A DNA stretch of 64,000 nucleotides. Origin: Saccharolobus caldissimus (GTDB lineage Archaea > Thermoproteota > Thermoprotei_A > Sulfolobales > Sulfolobaceae). The stretch spans positions 2,010,001-2,074,000 of the forward strand of contig NZ_AP025226.1 of assembly GCF_020886315.1 (NCBI RefSeq). The letters run 5' to 3'. The notes beneath the pieces were generated by a model. It was given only the letters and a program-made list of their open reading frames with translations. It had not been told where the DNA came from and did no database searches. A program made the translations under genes and the position numbers. Positions 27,621 to 36,934 of the stretch are shown one piece after another (within the stretch, counting starts at the first letter, position 1; the number at the start of each line of letters is the position of its first letter).

Positions 27621-28058
27621 ATGTCTAGGTATGATGAGGCATTAAGGCTCTGCAAAAGGGCTTTAAGGTATTTGGAGAACGCAAAAGATAGCTTAGCTAA
27701 AGGCTTTTACGACGTTTAAGCAACTAATTGTGAAATATCGGCGCAATTACTCTTAAAGTCCACAATCCTCTTCTTAGGTATAAGTTACCCAGAAACTCAC
27801 AGCTTAAGGGAGTTATTAGGAATTGTAGATTCGGTAATGCCAGAACTCAACGCTAAAGAGTTTATAAGGAAGTTTAGAAAAGAGCTTAAAGATGTTGAGA
27901 GTAATAGGATAGAGGGACAATATTCCCCATTCGAAATAGATGAAGATACGGCAAAGGACTGTATAGATTTCGTATCTAATTACTTAATCCCTTTCGTTAA
28001 ACAAGCTTGGAAAGATAAGTGGTGCGAGCACTTTAAGACTGATCCTCCCTTACCATAA
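27621..28058 (+). pseudogene. HEPN-domain toxin gene with an internal TAA stop
   Basis: From ATG 27621 the frame reads MSRYDEALRLCKRALRYLEN, then AKGFYDV, a TAA at 27717-27719, and continues in the same frame with ATNCEISAQLLLKSTILFLG, YPETHSLRELL and on to the stop at 28056-28058. Both halves fit one HEPN domain (helix with A-x-QL-LK, then the THSLREL turn), so one sense codon has become TAA without a frameshift. ATG 27837 could start a fragment. A TATA-like ATTTAAAATA sits about 25 bases before 27621. The C-terminus runs into the IS110 relic. Confidence 0.75.
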
Positions 28059-28819
28059 TCGGTAAACCCAAAACACTTATAGAGTTTAGGGGAAAGAAAA
28101 CAGATTTTTACGATGCTGAAAAATTAGAAAACATGGTTAATAAGGCTAAGGAGTACGAGTATAACCCCTTAAGGGAAATGGTAACACTCTACCTCTTCTT
28201 AAAGGACATAGAGGTAAAGTACAAGAATAGGCTAAAGAGGGCACTATTCCTAGTAAGTGATAATGATAAGATAAATAAGGAGAGGTTGGAAAAACTTGCG
28301 AAAGGAGATTTTACACAAGAAGAGCTCTACAACCTAGAATATACTCCCTTAGTACTTGAGGAGATCAAAATCTTGGCTAAAAACCTTCTTGAGATCCAAG
28401 AGAGGTTGAAGGAGGTTAGGAGGATGATTGAGGAACAAGTTCCTCAAGATCACGTTTTATTGACAATACCGGGTGTTGGGAGGCTTGCAGCTGGTATTAT
28501 TATTGGTATTGTTGGTGATATTAAGCGCTTTCCTAGGCCAGAATCATTTGTTGCTTATTGTGGTCTTGATCCAGTTGTGGAAAGGAGTGGTAAGGCTGTG
28601 GTAAGGAAGGGGATTTCGAAGAGGGGTAATAAGTACTTGCGTAGTTTGTTTTACTTTTTGGCTGAGATGAATTATTCTAGGAATCCAACCTTGTTGAAGT
28701 TTTATGAGTCTCATAGGGATAGGCTTCAAGGTAAGAAGTTATACACTGCCTTAGCTAGGAAGTTGGCAAGGGTTGTTTGGAGTGTTTGGTATAATAATAG
28801 GCCTTATGAGCCTAAATAG
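28043..28819 (+). pseudogene. IS110-family transposase, N-terminally truncated
   Basis: The open frame begins after a stop at 28040-28042 and reads GKPKTLIEFRGKKTDFYDAE, which contains the last two acidic residues (KTDxxDA) of the DEDD catalytic domain, then a coiled region and the Transposase_20 domain with LTIPGVGRLAAGIIIGIVGD, YCGLDPVVERSGK and KRGNKYLRSLFYFLAE. The first 75-100 residues with the first Asp and the Glu are missing, and no good start codon precedes the core (first ATG 28133). It abuts the HEPN gene, whose 3' end may have been cut by it. Not closely similar to the IS110 gene at the left edge. Confidence 0.8.
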
Positions 28820-28839
28820 GTGAATCCCTCCCCCGAATC

Positions 28840-28868
28840 GCCACGTGGGTTGAAAGGACCCACGTGGC
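28840..28868. repeat. Perfect 11-bp hairpin at the IS110 3' side
   Basis: GCCACGTGGGT (28840-28850) and ACCCACGTGGC (28858-28868) form a perfect stem around a 7-base loop, 20 bases after the transposase stop. It may belong to the right end or noncoding RNA of the IS110 element. Confidence 0.65.
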
Positions 28869-29230
28869 AATGTTAGTTAACACTATGCTTGAAGTATGAC
28901 CGAAAGATTTATTACTGAACGCCCTTTGATAATACTAGGCAAAAGGTATTATTCAATGCGGATAAACAATATTTTTCTCTATTATTTTTGTTTGAATAAA
29001 CCAATTTTATCCTTCTCTATGATATTTTCATCTTTCATAGAAATTGCATCATTTTTAGTAAAATTAGTGAAAAGTCACTGTGCTATTGAAGAAACTCCAC
29101 AAATCCTTTATGGGATAATTTATAGCTAAATACTTACACTATCATCTAACCTATATTGATTTCTAAATAATAGTTATTATAAGTTAATCTTAAATTCCAC
29201 TAAGAGAAAGTTATTATTATAGGTGGTTAG
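28869..29230. other. Intergenic region after the IS110 relic
   Basis: About 360 bases. A 77-codon open frame (28896-29129, plus strand) has no recognisable domain and a composition like translated AT-rich DNA; I do not accept it as a gene. The AT-rich end at 29160-29225 should contain the promoter of the next gene, with a purine-rich AGGTGG just before the ATG at 29231. Confidence 0.45.
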
Positions 29231-30277
29231 ATGAGTGAGAGTGTAGTTAAGAACTATAAAGAGGAGCTTTTCGACTACGAAATTTATGGTAGATTAGCTA
29301 ATATGGAAAAAGATCCTAAGTTAAAGAAAACTCTCTTTAAACTTTCTGAGATGGAGAGGTATCATGCGGAATTTTGGAAGGAAATAGCTGATAAAAGAAA
29401 TTTAAAACTTAAAAATCTTAATTTATTAGATAAAATTAAAATATATTTCTATTTAATAATAAGGAAACTATTAGGATTAAATATCACTATAAGAATTCTA
29501 GAGTCTGGGGAGGAAGATGATATTGCCAAATATGGTAGGTTGTCGGAAATGGAGGAATTTTCAGAAGATGAAAGAAGGAGATTAAAGGAGATAATGCTTG
29601 ATGAGGCAGTGCATGAGAAAGTTTTAGGTAATGTTGAGGCTAAAAATGTAGGAGATTTTGTTTACGGAATAAGTGACGGTTTAGTTGAGGTATTAGCTGC
29701 AGTATCTGGACTATCTGGAGCTATTTCATCCCCGCTCTTAGTTGCAGTAGGGGGGTTAATAGTAGGAGCTTCTGGTACTCTCTCTATGGCTATAGGTGCC
29801 TATTTGTCAACAAAATCAGAGAAGGATGTAAAAGAACAAGAGAGAAGAAAATTAGAATTAGAGAAAAGCCTAGATCATAATGCGGTTCAACTTAAGCTTA
29901 TTAATTTCTTTACCGAATTAGGTGTTAATACAGAATTGGCTAAAAAAGCTTCTATAAGTTTAGTTGATGTAGCTGAAAACATTCTTTATCCTCAAGTCAA
30001 TGAAAGTCCTATTAAGAGTTCACTTATAACTGGTGCCTCATATATAACTGGTGCGATAATACCAATAATTCCGTATTTATTTGGAATTTCTGGAATTATG
30101 GGTGTATTTTTCTCATATCTTTTAGCTGGGCTAGCTACATTTATTGTGGGATCAATTATAGGTGTTTTAAGTGGAGTGAAGCCCATAAGAAAAGGATTAC
30201 AAATGACTTCCTTAGCCTTATTAGCAGCATTAGGTACCCACAGTTTAGGGTATTTAGCATCCAAATTTTTACCTTAA
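29231..30277 (+). CDS. Ferritin-like/VIT1 fusion: iron or manganese membrane transporter
   Basis: 348 residues. Residues 1-135 are a rubrerythrin-type four-helix ferritin-like domain with di-metal ligands (KEELFDYEIYG, MERYHAEFW, ESGEEDDIAKYG, LDEAVHEKVLG). Then comes the VIT1/CCC1 transporter domain: DFVYGISDGLVEVLAAVSG, AVGGLIVGASGTLSMAIGAYLS, a cytosolic charged helix (EQERRKLELEKSLD), and three C-terminal membrane helices. It probably moves Fe2+ or Mn2+ out of the cytosol after capture by the ferritin-like part. The start is preceded by AGGTGGTTAG, a good ribosome-binding site. Confidence 0.85.
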   Translation: MSESVVKNYKEELFDYEIYGRLANMEKDPKLKKTLFKLSEMERYHAEFWKEIADKRNLKLKNLNLLDKIKIYFYLIIRKLLGLNITIRILESGEEDDIAKYGRLSEMEEFSEDERRRLKEIMLDEAVHEKVLGNVEAKNVGDFVYGISDGLVEVLAAVSGLSGAISSPLLVAVGGLIVGASGTLSMAIGAYLSTKSEKDVKEQERRKLELEKSLDHNAVQLKLINFFTELGVNTELAKKASISLVDVAENILYPQVNESPIKSSLITGASYITGAIIPIIPYLFGISGIMGVFFSYLLAGLATFIVGSIIGVLSGVKPIRKGLQMTSLALLAALGTHSLGYLASKFLP

Positions 30278-30354
30278 AATAGATTTATTTGATATAAAAT
30301 AGTTCTAGGTTATTGGGATGGTAATTTTAAATTTTAGGTTAAAGAAAGAAAGGT

Positions 30355-31338
30355 ATGCCAAGTTTATTTGGTAAGAAGGTTAAGGTAATACATCACATCG
30401 ATCATTTACATCCAGTTATGAAATTAGCTATAAAGACCTTATTAGACTCTTACTTACCAGATATTATAAGAGGATATGGATTTAGGTATGCAAACTCTAA
30501 ATGGGGAGAGCCTATATTCATCCCCTATGGTTATTTAGATGGGGAATATAAGGATACTTTAGAAGCTTTCGAGAAAATAATTGCAGAAATAAACGAGAGA
30601 AAAAATGATGGATTTTCTAAATTTAAAGAGTGGTATCCCAATTCACAGTTTTTCGAAATTTATAGATTTATTCAATATTCAATCCCAGGTACTGAAGAAG
30701 GCTATACGCCAGGTATTGCAGTAAATCCGTTAATGAGTTATAATTATTTTAAGGAAGGATTAGAAGAAGTAAAAAATGAACTTCAAGGTGAAGTTATAGT
30801 AGCCAACCCCGCCTTATCATCTTTTACTGATTTTAAATTTTATGATCCAATTATAATTAGAAAAGATGAGATAATCGAATCATACATTTGGCTTAATAAG
30901 TACTTTCATGAGAATTACGATAAAGATAAGATGTATGACGAGATTTTAGGAAGGAGATACATGAATATTATATTTAATTTCTTAGAACAATTTTCTAAAG
31001 ATAAAAGAGTAAATCAAATAAAGGGAGGAGATATTTTACTTATTCCTATGTTCATATGGCCTAAAAATAAGGTATTTGGGGAAGATAAAATAATAGATGC
31101 CTGGAAAAATTCAATTCTATTTAAAAATGCAATGTATCATGAGATTGAAGCTCTACCCGTAATTTTAAGTAACTCTTATATAGATAATTTAATAAGTGAA
31201 CATTTTACTAAATTTAGTAAAATTATCTTAATAAGTGATAAAAAATTGCCTCAATTAGGTAAGTGTAGTGAATGTCCTAGTACACTCGGAAATCTTAAAT
31301 TGTCTAGGGAGGGGAATTTTTCTAAAATTTTTATTTAG
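30355..31338 (+). CDS. Hypothetical protein
   Basis: 327 residues; not recognised. It begins with a small basic stretch, a HHIDHLHP motif near the N-terminus, aromatic-rich helices (KFKEWYPNSQFFEIYRFIQY), and ends in LGKCSECPSTLGNLKLS, which may be half of a metal site. Cytosolic; no signal peptide. It overlaps the convergent DUF929 gene by 4 bases. Confidence 0.55.
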   Translation: MPSLFGKKVKVIHHIDHLHPVMKLAIKTLLDSYLPDIIRGYGFRYANSKWGEPIFIPYGYLDGEYKDTLEAFEKIIAEINERKNDGFSKFKEWYPNSQFFEIYRFIQYSIPGTEEGYTPGIAVNPLMSYNYFKEGLEEVKNELQGEVIVANPALSSFTDFKFYDPIIIRKDEIIESYIWLNKYFHENYDKDKMYDEILGRRYMNIIFNFLEQFSKDKRVNQIKGGDILLIPMFIWPKNKVFGEDKIIDAWKNSILFKNAMYHEIEALPVILSNSYIDNLISEHFTKFSKIILISDKKLPQLGKCSECPSTLGNLKLSREGNFSKIFI

Positions 31339-32174
31339 TATTTTAATTCGGCCTGTTCTATAGCGTTTAATACTACTTTGTAAGCGTTTAATATAGCCTT
31401 ATATGCATAGGCGTAATCTCCGGAAGCTATCTGGTTCTTAACTACTATATTATATAATTCTGTTGCGTTAAGATATACTAAATTGTTTGGCGATATATTA
31501 TTTGGATATCCAACATCTACCCATGTTCCACCAGGTCCACTGATTATTAATATTGTTACTAGATGTGGAGGATTCCCTGCATAAGCTATTGGTTGATCCA
31601 GATTAGGTGGGGTCTGGTTTAATTCATAAAACACTGTTAAGTTGTAAACCCATTCTGGGACTAATGTTTTTAATTCCTTTAAACCGTAAAGAACTGCATT
31701 AGTAGTTATTGGAGTTCCATTTATCGTTTCATTTAAATACTGCCCATAAATATAAATTGGATGAAAGTATACAATACTATATTTACTAGGTGTATAATTT
31801 AGAAACAAAAGACCTGGAATTGGACCTCCTAAATCGGGTTCATTAATCGAGTAATGGGGCTCAACTACTACATTACCAAAATTTCTAAGGGCGAGATATA
31901 AGGGCCAAGAAGTAGTAGCGCCGTTAGGACAACCATACCAGGTTATAAAATAAACCTGCACGGTATTATTTTTAGCATAATTTACGTTACTAACTTTCAT
32001 CATATTGAAAAACGGGGTATCTGCATTAGCCACAGTAGAGGAATTTGAATTAGGAGAGTGTATATAAGGTAAGGCGACTAGTAACACTATAATTGCAACA
32101 AGCACGGCAAATGGAATATAAATGAGTTTATTTTCAGTTTGATTAGTTTTTTTACTTCTTCTCTGTTTAGTCAT
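31335..32174 (-). CDS. DUF929 family membrane-anchored thioredoxin-like protein
   Basis: 279 residues: a basic N-terminus (MTKQRRSKKTNQ), one membrane helix at about 19-41, then an outer domain with VQVYFITWYGCPNGATTSW, the DUF929 (PF06053) signature, where WYGCP lies where the thioredoxin CxxC would be but with one Cys only. Many sequons show surface exposure. Known in Sulfolobales as an uncharacterised secreted family. It is separated by 18 bases from the upstream sfsA gene and is probably co-transcribed with it. Confidence 0.78.
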   Translation of the reverse strand: MTKQRRSKKTNQTENKLIYIPFAVLVAIIVLLVALPYIHSPNSNSSTVANADTPFFNMMKVSNVNYAKNNTVQVYFITWYGCPNGATTSWPLYLALRNFGNVVVEPHYSINEPDLGGPIPGLLFLNYTPSKYSIVYFHPIYIYGQYLNETINGTPITTNAVLYGLKELKTLVPEWVYNLTVFYELNQTPPNLDQPIAYAGNPPHLVTILIISGPGGTWVDVGYPNNISPNNLVYLNATELYNIVVKNQIASGDYAYAYKAILNAYKVVLNAIEQAELKY

Positions 32175-32192
32175 CGTATATAAAAGGTTTTT

Positions 32193-32858
32193 TTAAGTTA
32201 AATTTGTTTTGCATAGGGGTATATCATTCAAATAAACTATTTTGTTTTCAATAAGTTTAAAAGTCTTTATTTCAACTTTCATTCCTTCTCTTAATGCCTC
32301 CCAGAATTCTAAAGAAAACTTCCTATCAGTCTCCTCATTAGGTAAAAAACATTTAGCATCATCTCTCATTACTAGAATTAAAAGTAACGCGTTATATCCC
32401 TTCCTCATTAATTTTCTAAGTTCTTGTAAATGTTTCCTTCCTCTTTTAGTAGGAGCGTCTGGAAAATATGCTATACTGTCTTTCACTAATGTGCATCCCT
32501 TAACTTCTACGTAAAAATTATCGTACTTAAAATCTATTCTACTATCGTTTACTTTAACTTCTCTTTCTGCGTTAGGAGGGAGAAATTTAGCAGCTATTTG
32601 ATTATGAAGTCTACTGTCTACTATTACATATCTAGAATTACTATAAGCAGCTGTTATCGAACAGTTTGTTTTCTTTCCCTTAATTTCTCTAATTAGAACT
32701 TTATTATAAGGATATATTAACTCTTTTAATCTCCCAGGATCATGTAAATGACAGTAAATTTCACTATTATTAAACTTAACTTTTACTAGAAATCTGTTTA
32801 TCCTCTCTATTACAGTAGCCTCGTAAAGAGTCTCCGTAAATTCATATACAGTTATCAT
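32193..32858 (-). CDS. sfsA: SfsA family DNA/RNA-binding nuclease homologue
   Basis: 221 residues with the SfsA pattern: [49 protein letters not shown], then the PD-(D/E)XK-like core [20 protein letters not shown] and [19 protein letters not shown]. The first member was described as a sugar-fermentation stimulation protein; later structures point to a nuclease-like fold. The cellular role in archaea is unknown. Confidence 0.88.
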   Translation of the reverse strand: MITVYEFTETLYEATVIERINRFLVKVKFNNSEIYCHLHDPGRLKELIYPYNKVLIREIKGKKTNCSITAAYSNSRYVIVDSRLHNQIAAKFLPPNAEREVKVNDSRIDFKYDNFYVEVKGCTLVKDSIAYFPDAPTKRGRKHLQELRKLMRKGYNALLLILVMRDDAKCFLPNEETDRKFSLEFWEALREGMKVEIKTFKLIENKIVYLNDIPLCKTNLT

Positions 32859-32895
32859 AAATCAAATTTTATTAACTAATACCTAATTATAAGAT

Positions 32896-32951
32896 TTTGA
32901 TGATGATTTTGCCGAGTTTTGATCAATGAAAGGATTTGGTTAACTGATAGA
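32896..32951 (+). ncRNA. Candidate C/D box guide sRNA 1
   Basis: C box ATGATGA (32900-32906), 12-base guide TTTTGCCGAGTT, D' box TTGA (32919-32922), degenerate C' CAATGAA, 13-base guide AGGATTTGGTTAA and D box CTGA (32944-32947). The spacing is that of Sulfolobus box C/D sRNAs. The first guide is complementary to AACUCGGCAAAA; from memory this resembles a conserved segment of archaeal 23S rRNA. A TATA-like AAATTTTATTA lies about 26 bases upstream. It guides 2'-O-methylation by fibrillarin if real. Confidence 0.7.
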
Positions 32952-32980
32952 TAATTATAAACTTGAAGTTAGGGCAAAAA

Positions 32981-33025
32981 GCCGTTGTCAACAGTTTCCA
33001 ATAAACCGTAAAGTTTATATTATTT
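32981..33025 (-). repeat. 45-bp inverted repeat, right copy
   Basis: Exact reverse complement of 27108-27152. On the plus strand it begins GCCGTTGTCAACAG. It is directly followed by the second copy of a different dispersed repeat at 33033. Confidence 0.9.
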
Positions 33026-33032
33026 ATTGGAA

Positions 33033-33120
33033 CCTAGTAAATTCGATAAGTTTCTAGCTTTTTAACGATAGGATTTTGAGTAAAAAATGCTAATGATTTT
33101 TCGAAAACACTACTGAATTG
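33033..33120. repeat. Dispersed repeat, copy 2 (diverged)
   Basis: Homologous to 21275-21370 in the same orientation, with small gaps. It adjoins the right 45-bp inverted repeat copy, so the two may be parts of one former element. No coding potential. Confidence 0.55.
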
Positions 33121-33184
33121 ATATTGAAAACTATGAGCACTCTAGCAATAAATCTTCATATCTTCCAAGGTGATGAGATACAGA

Positions 33185-33787
33185 TTAATATGATGGGTTT
33201 GTACATATTCTTGTTCCCATTTCTTCTTCTATCTCCTGGCATTCTAATCTATATGCACCTAAAGTTAAGCTTTCTACTTTTTTAAATTGAGGATCTATGT
33301 AAGCTACCTTATATGCTGTTATCATATACCATATGTTGTGCTTATTTTGAATGATTATAAGCCTAGGGTTTATATCAAAAAGAAATTTTTTAATATGGTC
33401 AGTATTAGTACCAGTTCCCGTAATCCTTAATTCTTTTATTGCAACGTCTCCTGATATTCCATCTATATCGTATCCATCAACATAAATTGTAAATAGTGCT
33501 CCTAATTTAAGAATCGTTGAGAACTCCTTAGGTTCCAACTCTATCTTATATTTTGAGATATATCTAAGCCATCTATCCCTTTTTCTTCCTCGGCTTCTCA
33601 TTTTAATAAGTCCTTGAAGACTCATGGAGCTAAGTATATCATTTATTGTAAATGAAATAAAGTCTTGATCTCTATAAATTTCTAATCCTTTACATTTCAT
33701 TTCCGTAATTATTCCATTACATAAGTAAGAGTATTCTTGTAATGGCGGTATGAATAGATCTTCAATACTGTTTATCTTAAGTTTCAC
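33185..33787 (-). CDS. Hypothetical protein
   Basis: 200 residues, not recognised; GTG start. A mixed a/b protein with a basic patch RSRGRKRDRWLRYISKYK in the middle, a DGYDIDG turn and several Cys (YLCNGIITEMKCKG near the N-terminus; LECQ and RICTN near the end). Could bind nucleic acid or metal, but this is speculation. It is followed upstream by a wHTH gene on the same strand, 51 bases away. Confidence 0.5.
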   Translation of the reverse strand: MKLKINSIEDLFIPPLQEYSYLCNGIITEMKCKGLEIYRDQDFISFTINDILSSMSLQGLIKMRSRGRKRDRWLRYISKYKIELEPKEFSTILKLGALFTIYVDGYDIDGISGDVAIKELRITGTGTNTDHIKKFLFDINPRLIIIQNKHNIWYMITAYKVAYIDPQFKKVESLTLGAYRLECQEIEEEMGTRICTNPSY

Positions 33788-33838
33788 ATAGCTTATTTAT
33801 GTAATTTAACAAATTTAAATCTTTTATTGAAGACTAGA

Positions 33839-34228
33839 TCAGAATAAATCAAATAATAATATATTTTGTAATAATAACATATCTATAAGAGATAGGGTAA
33901 CTAATAAGGGTAAAATATCCACGTATTCTTCAGGTATTTGGGATGGATCTATATTACCATTTACTATTAAATTCTCTAGTTGTTTAGCCTTATTTTGCAA
34001 ATTTTCATAAGCCTTCTTAGCTTCTTCTAATCCGCCAGCCGTTAAATCATATACAATTTTCTTAAATATTAATCCTTTAGTTCTCCTTACAACATATCCT
34101 TCTCGTTCTAGATATTTTAATGTAGCATCTACTTCATATATATCTTCTCTTAAAGCATTTGCTATATTCTCAACTGTTGATTCTTTATTCTGATATAGGT
34201 AAGCTAATATCTTATCCCTTAAGTTCAT
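33839..34228 (-). CDS. Winged-helix DNA-binding protein
   Basis: 129 residues. The first 70 form a winged helix: LRDKILAYLYQNKESTVENI, DIYEVDATLKYLEREGYVVR and the wing RTKGLIFKKIVYDLT. A helical segment (EEAKKAYENLQNKAKQLENL) follows, perhaps for dimers, and the last 25 residues are hydrophobic (LPLLVTLSLIDMLLLQNILL), so membrane association is possible. A likely regulator, target unknown. Confidence 0.65.
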   Translation of the reverse strand: MNLRDKILAYLYQNKESTVENIANALREDIYEVDATLKYLEREGYVVRRTKGLIFKKIVYDLTAGGLEEAKKAYENLQNKAKQLENLIVNGNIDPSQIPEEYVDILPLLVTLSLIDMLLLQNILLFDLF

Positions 34229-34384
34229 ATGATAACTCTTCTATCCTTTAATATTTAAATGTTTTGAGAAGTCCCAACTAATTTTTATCAAAAATAAGGT
34301 AATAATTCCCTTTTTATAATAATCAGTTTAATACGCTTTAAAATTATAAGTGTAAATAAAATAAAAAATAAAATATCCGTTTAA

Positions 34385-34765
<381 letters not shown>

Positions 34766-34795
34766 CCTTTTTTGTCTCTATATTTAGTTTATATT

Positions 34796-36301
34796 ATGCG
34801 ATTTTTAGTAAAGCCCTTGAATCGATATATAGAAGTTTTAGCGGAAGGAAAAGAAGGAATAGTAACCTTTCCTACCTGGGTTCCTGGCTCTTATATAATA
34901 AGAGAATTAGAGAGATTTGTTGTAGAAATTGATGGAGTTAGAATAGGGAAGAATAAGTTTTACGTAAAGAATAGATTTCGTTACCTAGTTCAGGCATTAA
35001 GTAAAGATCAAAGGGAGCTTATATCAACTTCTAACTACCTATTTATAAATCCGCCTGCCTTATTTCCATTTCAAACATTTGATGAAGAATATTGTGTAAA
35101 AATAGATACTAATTGGCAAATTCACACTACTTTAAGGCGAGTTGGAGATTGGTTTTGTGCAGAGAATTATCATGAATTTGTAGATTCTCCAATTCAAGCC
35201 TCACCTAATTTAAAAGTAATAGATATTGATGAGAATCATAAAATTTCTACAATAGACAATATAGAAGACCTATTTATAAAATCTTTAGCTAAATGTATAG
35301 ATGAAATATCTAAAATATTCCCAAATGACATAAAAGAAAAATATATATTCTTTTTCAGAAGATCAGATTTAAACTTTGGTGGTATAGAACACGAAAATTC
35401 TTCAGCAATAGTGACAACCTGGGATAATAAAGAATTAATAAGGCTATTTGTTCATGAATATTTTCATAGATTTAATGTTAAAAAGATAAGACCTAAAGAT
35501 TTGAAAATAAATTACGAGACTGAGAGTTATACTGAATTATTATGGTTTGCAGAGGGTATCACGGAATATATTGCAACTATAATACCCTTAAGAGCTAAGG
35601 TAGCTAACATTAATGAAACTCTAAATTATATAGCAAATACCTTAGCATGGTTAACTTTTCCTGGAATAAGGAGAATGAGCTTAGCCGAATCCTCTTATAC
35701 TACGTGGATTAAGTACTATAGAAAGGATAATAATTTTGCAAACATTGGCATATCATATTATCAGTTAGGCCTAATCGTTGGGTTAATAATGGATCTGGAG
35801 ATGATAAAGAACGGCAACTCTATTTACGATTTATTTAAAGAATTATATAAGATAAAAGAGTATACTTATGAAGATATAAGGGAAATTTCAGAAAAGTTAG
35901 GAGTTTCTAATTTAGATGAGCTAGTATATTCTAGAAATCCTCCAATATTTAATAGATTATCTGAGTATTTTGAGATAAGATTTATCGATAAGGGTTCACC
36001 ATATTATGGTTTAATGTTAGAGGGAAAGAAAGTTATCTTTGTTGAAGATAATTCCCCTGCAGATATGGCTGGTATTATTCAAGGTGACGAAATAGTTGCA
36101 GTTGATGGAGCAATTAAGGGTTTAGAGTATAAAGATAGTATAAAACTACTAATAAATAGGGAGGGAAGATTAATTGAATTAGTAGTGACGCTAGGAAAGA
36201 ATCCAGGCCATAATTTAATTATAAGGGGTAAAGGTGAGATATTTAAGAGATGGTCTGGTTATGACGAAGGTGAAGGTAAATCTGAGTTAAAGATAATTTA
36301 A
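34796..36301 (+). CDS. M61-family metallo-aminopeptidase with PDZ domain
   Basis: 502 residues. N-terminal b-rich part with WVPGSYIIRELERFV, central gluzincin domain with zinc motif His220-Glu221-Tyr-Phe-His224 (HEYFHRFNVKKIRP) and the downstream Glu in WFAEGITEYIA, then a PDZ-like C-terminal part (VEDNSPADMAGIIQGDEIVAVDG). M61 enzymes cut N-terminal glycine or other small residues. No signal peptide, so cytosolic. ATG 34796 preferred over the TTG at 34772; the gene begins 30 bases after the ferredoxin stop. Confidence 0.85.
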   Translation: MRFLVKPLNRYIEVLAEGKEGIVTFPTWVPGSYIIRELERFVVEIDGVRIGKNKFYVKNRFRYLVQALSKDQRELISTSNYLFINPPALFPFQTFDEEYCVKIDTNWQIHTTLRRVGDWFCAENYHEFVDSPIQASPNLKVIDIDENHKISTIDNIEDLFIKSLAKCIDEISKIFPNDIKEKYIFFFRRSDLNFGGIEHENSSAIVTTWDNKELIRLFVHEYFHRFNVKKIRPKDLKINYETESYTELLWFAEGITEYIATIIPLRAKVANINETLNYIANTLAWLTFPGIRRMSLAESSYTTWIKYYRKDNNFANIGISYYQLGLIVGLIMDLEMIKNGNSIYDLFKELYKIKEYTYEDIREISEKLGVSNLDELVYSRNPPIFNRLSEYFEIRFIDKGSPYYGLMLEGKKVIFVEDNSPADMAGIIQGDEIVAVDGAIKGLEYKDSIKLLINREGRLIELVVTLGKNPGHNLIIRGKGEIFKRWSGYDEGEGKSELKII

Positions 36302-36341
36302 GAAGAAAATTGATATACTTAACATTATTGCTAAAGAAGAT

Positions 36342-36728
36342 TTAAGCCAGTTTTCCTTCTATTTCTATTTTCTCCCTAAAACTTAAGTAGATTGGACATT
36401 CCCTTTTTACTTTTTTTATTAATTCCTTTAATTCCTCTTCGCTACATCCCTTACCATATATTTCAATAATTATCTTTTTAAATACATAATTTCCTAGAAA
36501 CATTTCCTTCTCATCTAATACGTATCTAGCTACTATTTTACATGAAGACAAAGTTATGCCTTCTTTTTTAGCTATACTATCAGCCATAGTCGCTATGCAG
36601 TGTGGTATTGAGATTAGAAATGCCATTAAGGGTCCCTCTTGATAAAAGTTTTTAGCTCTAGATATTTTTCCACCAAATTCAATTATAGGATTTTCTAAGT
36701 CTCCAGTTAGGCTAAGTGATATTTCCAT
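36342..36728 (-). CDS. OsmC-like peroxidase family protein
   Basis: 128 residues with OsmC/Ohr features: a first Cys in SIPHCIATMADSIAKKEGI, YVLDEKEMFLGNYVFKKIII and a second Cys in the closing CPIYLSFREKIEIEG. Members reduce organic peroxides; some are related to selenium or sulfur metabolism. The ATG at 36728 has a TTTAAAATT TATA box about 25 bases upstream, better than the alternative start six codons earlier. Confidence 0.78.
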   Translation of the reverse strand: MEISLSLTGDLENPIIEFGGKISRAKNFYQEGPLMAFLISIPHCIATMADSIAKKEGITLSSCKIVARYVLDEKEMFLGNYVFKKIIIEIYGKGCSEEELKELIKKVKRECPIYLSFREKIEIEGKLA

Positions 36729-36934
36729 AATTATTGTTAAAAACAATAATTTTAAAAAGTTATCTTAGCTTGATGAGTAATTAAGAGTATCCCATATACT
36801 GAATTTAATTTAATATTATTTTAAAGTTATTAAAATTAAATCTTAATTTTTCCTTTAAAATTTATAACTCTTAAGAATAAATAGCGTATTATGACCCATT
36901 TCATTTAAAAAATTTGTGAAATAGCTCTTTTTAC

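Noticed and set aside
28896-29129. 77-codon plus-strand frame after the IS110 relic
   Set aside because: No domain, AT-driven composition, no promoter or ribosome-binding site at a fitting distance.
36770-36795. TTGATGA ... CTGA in the gap upstream of the OsmC gene
   Set aside because: Only one C and one D box, with wrong spacing and no internal boxes; probably chance.
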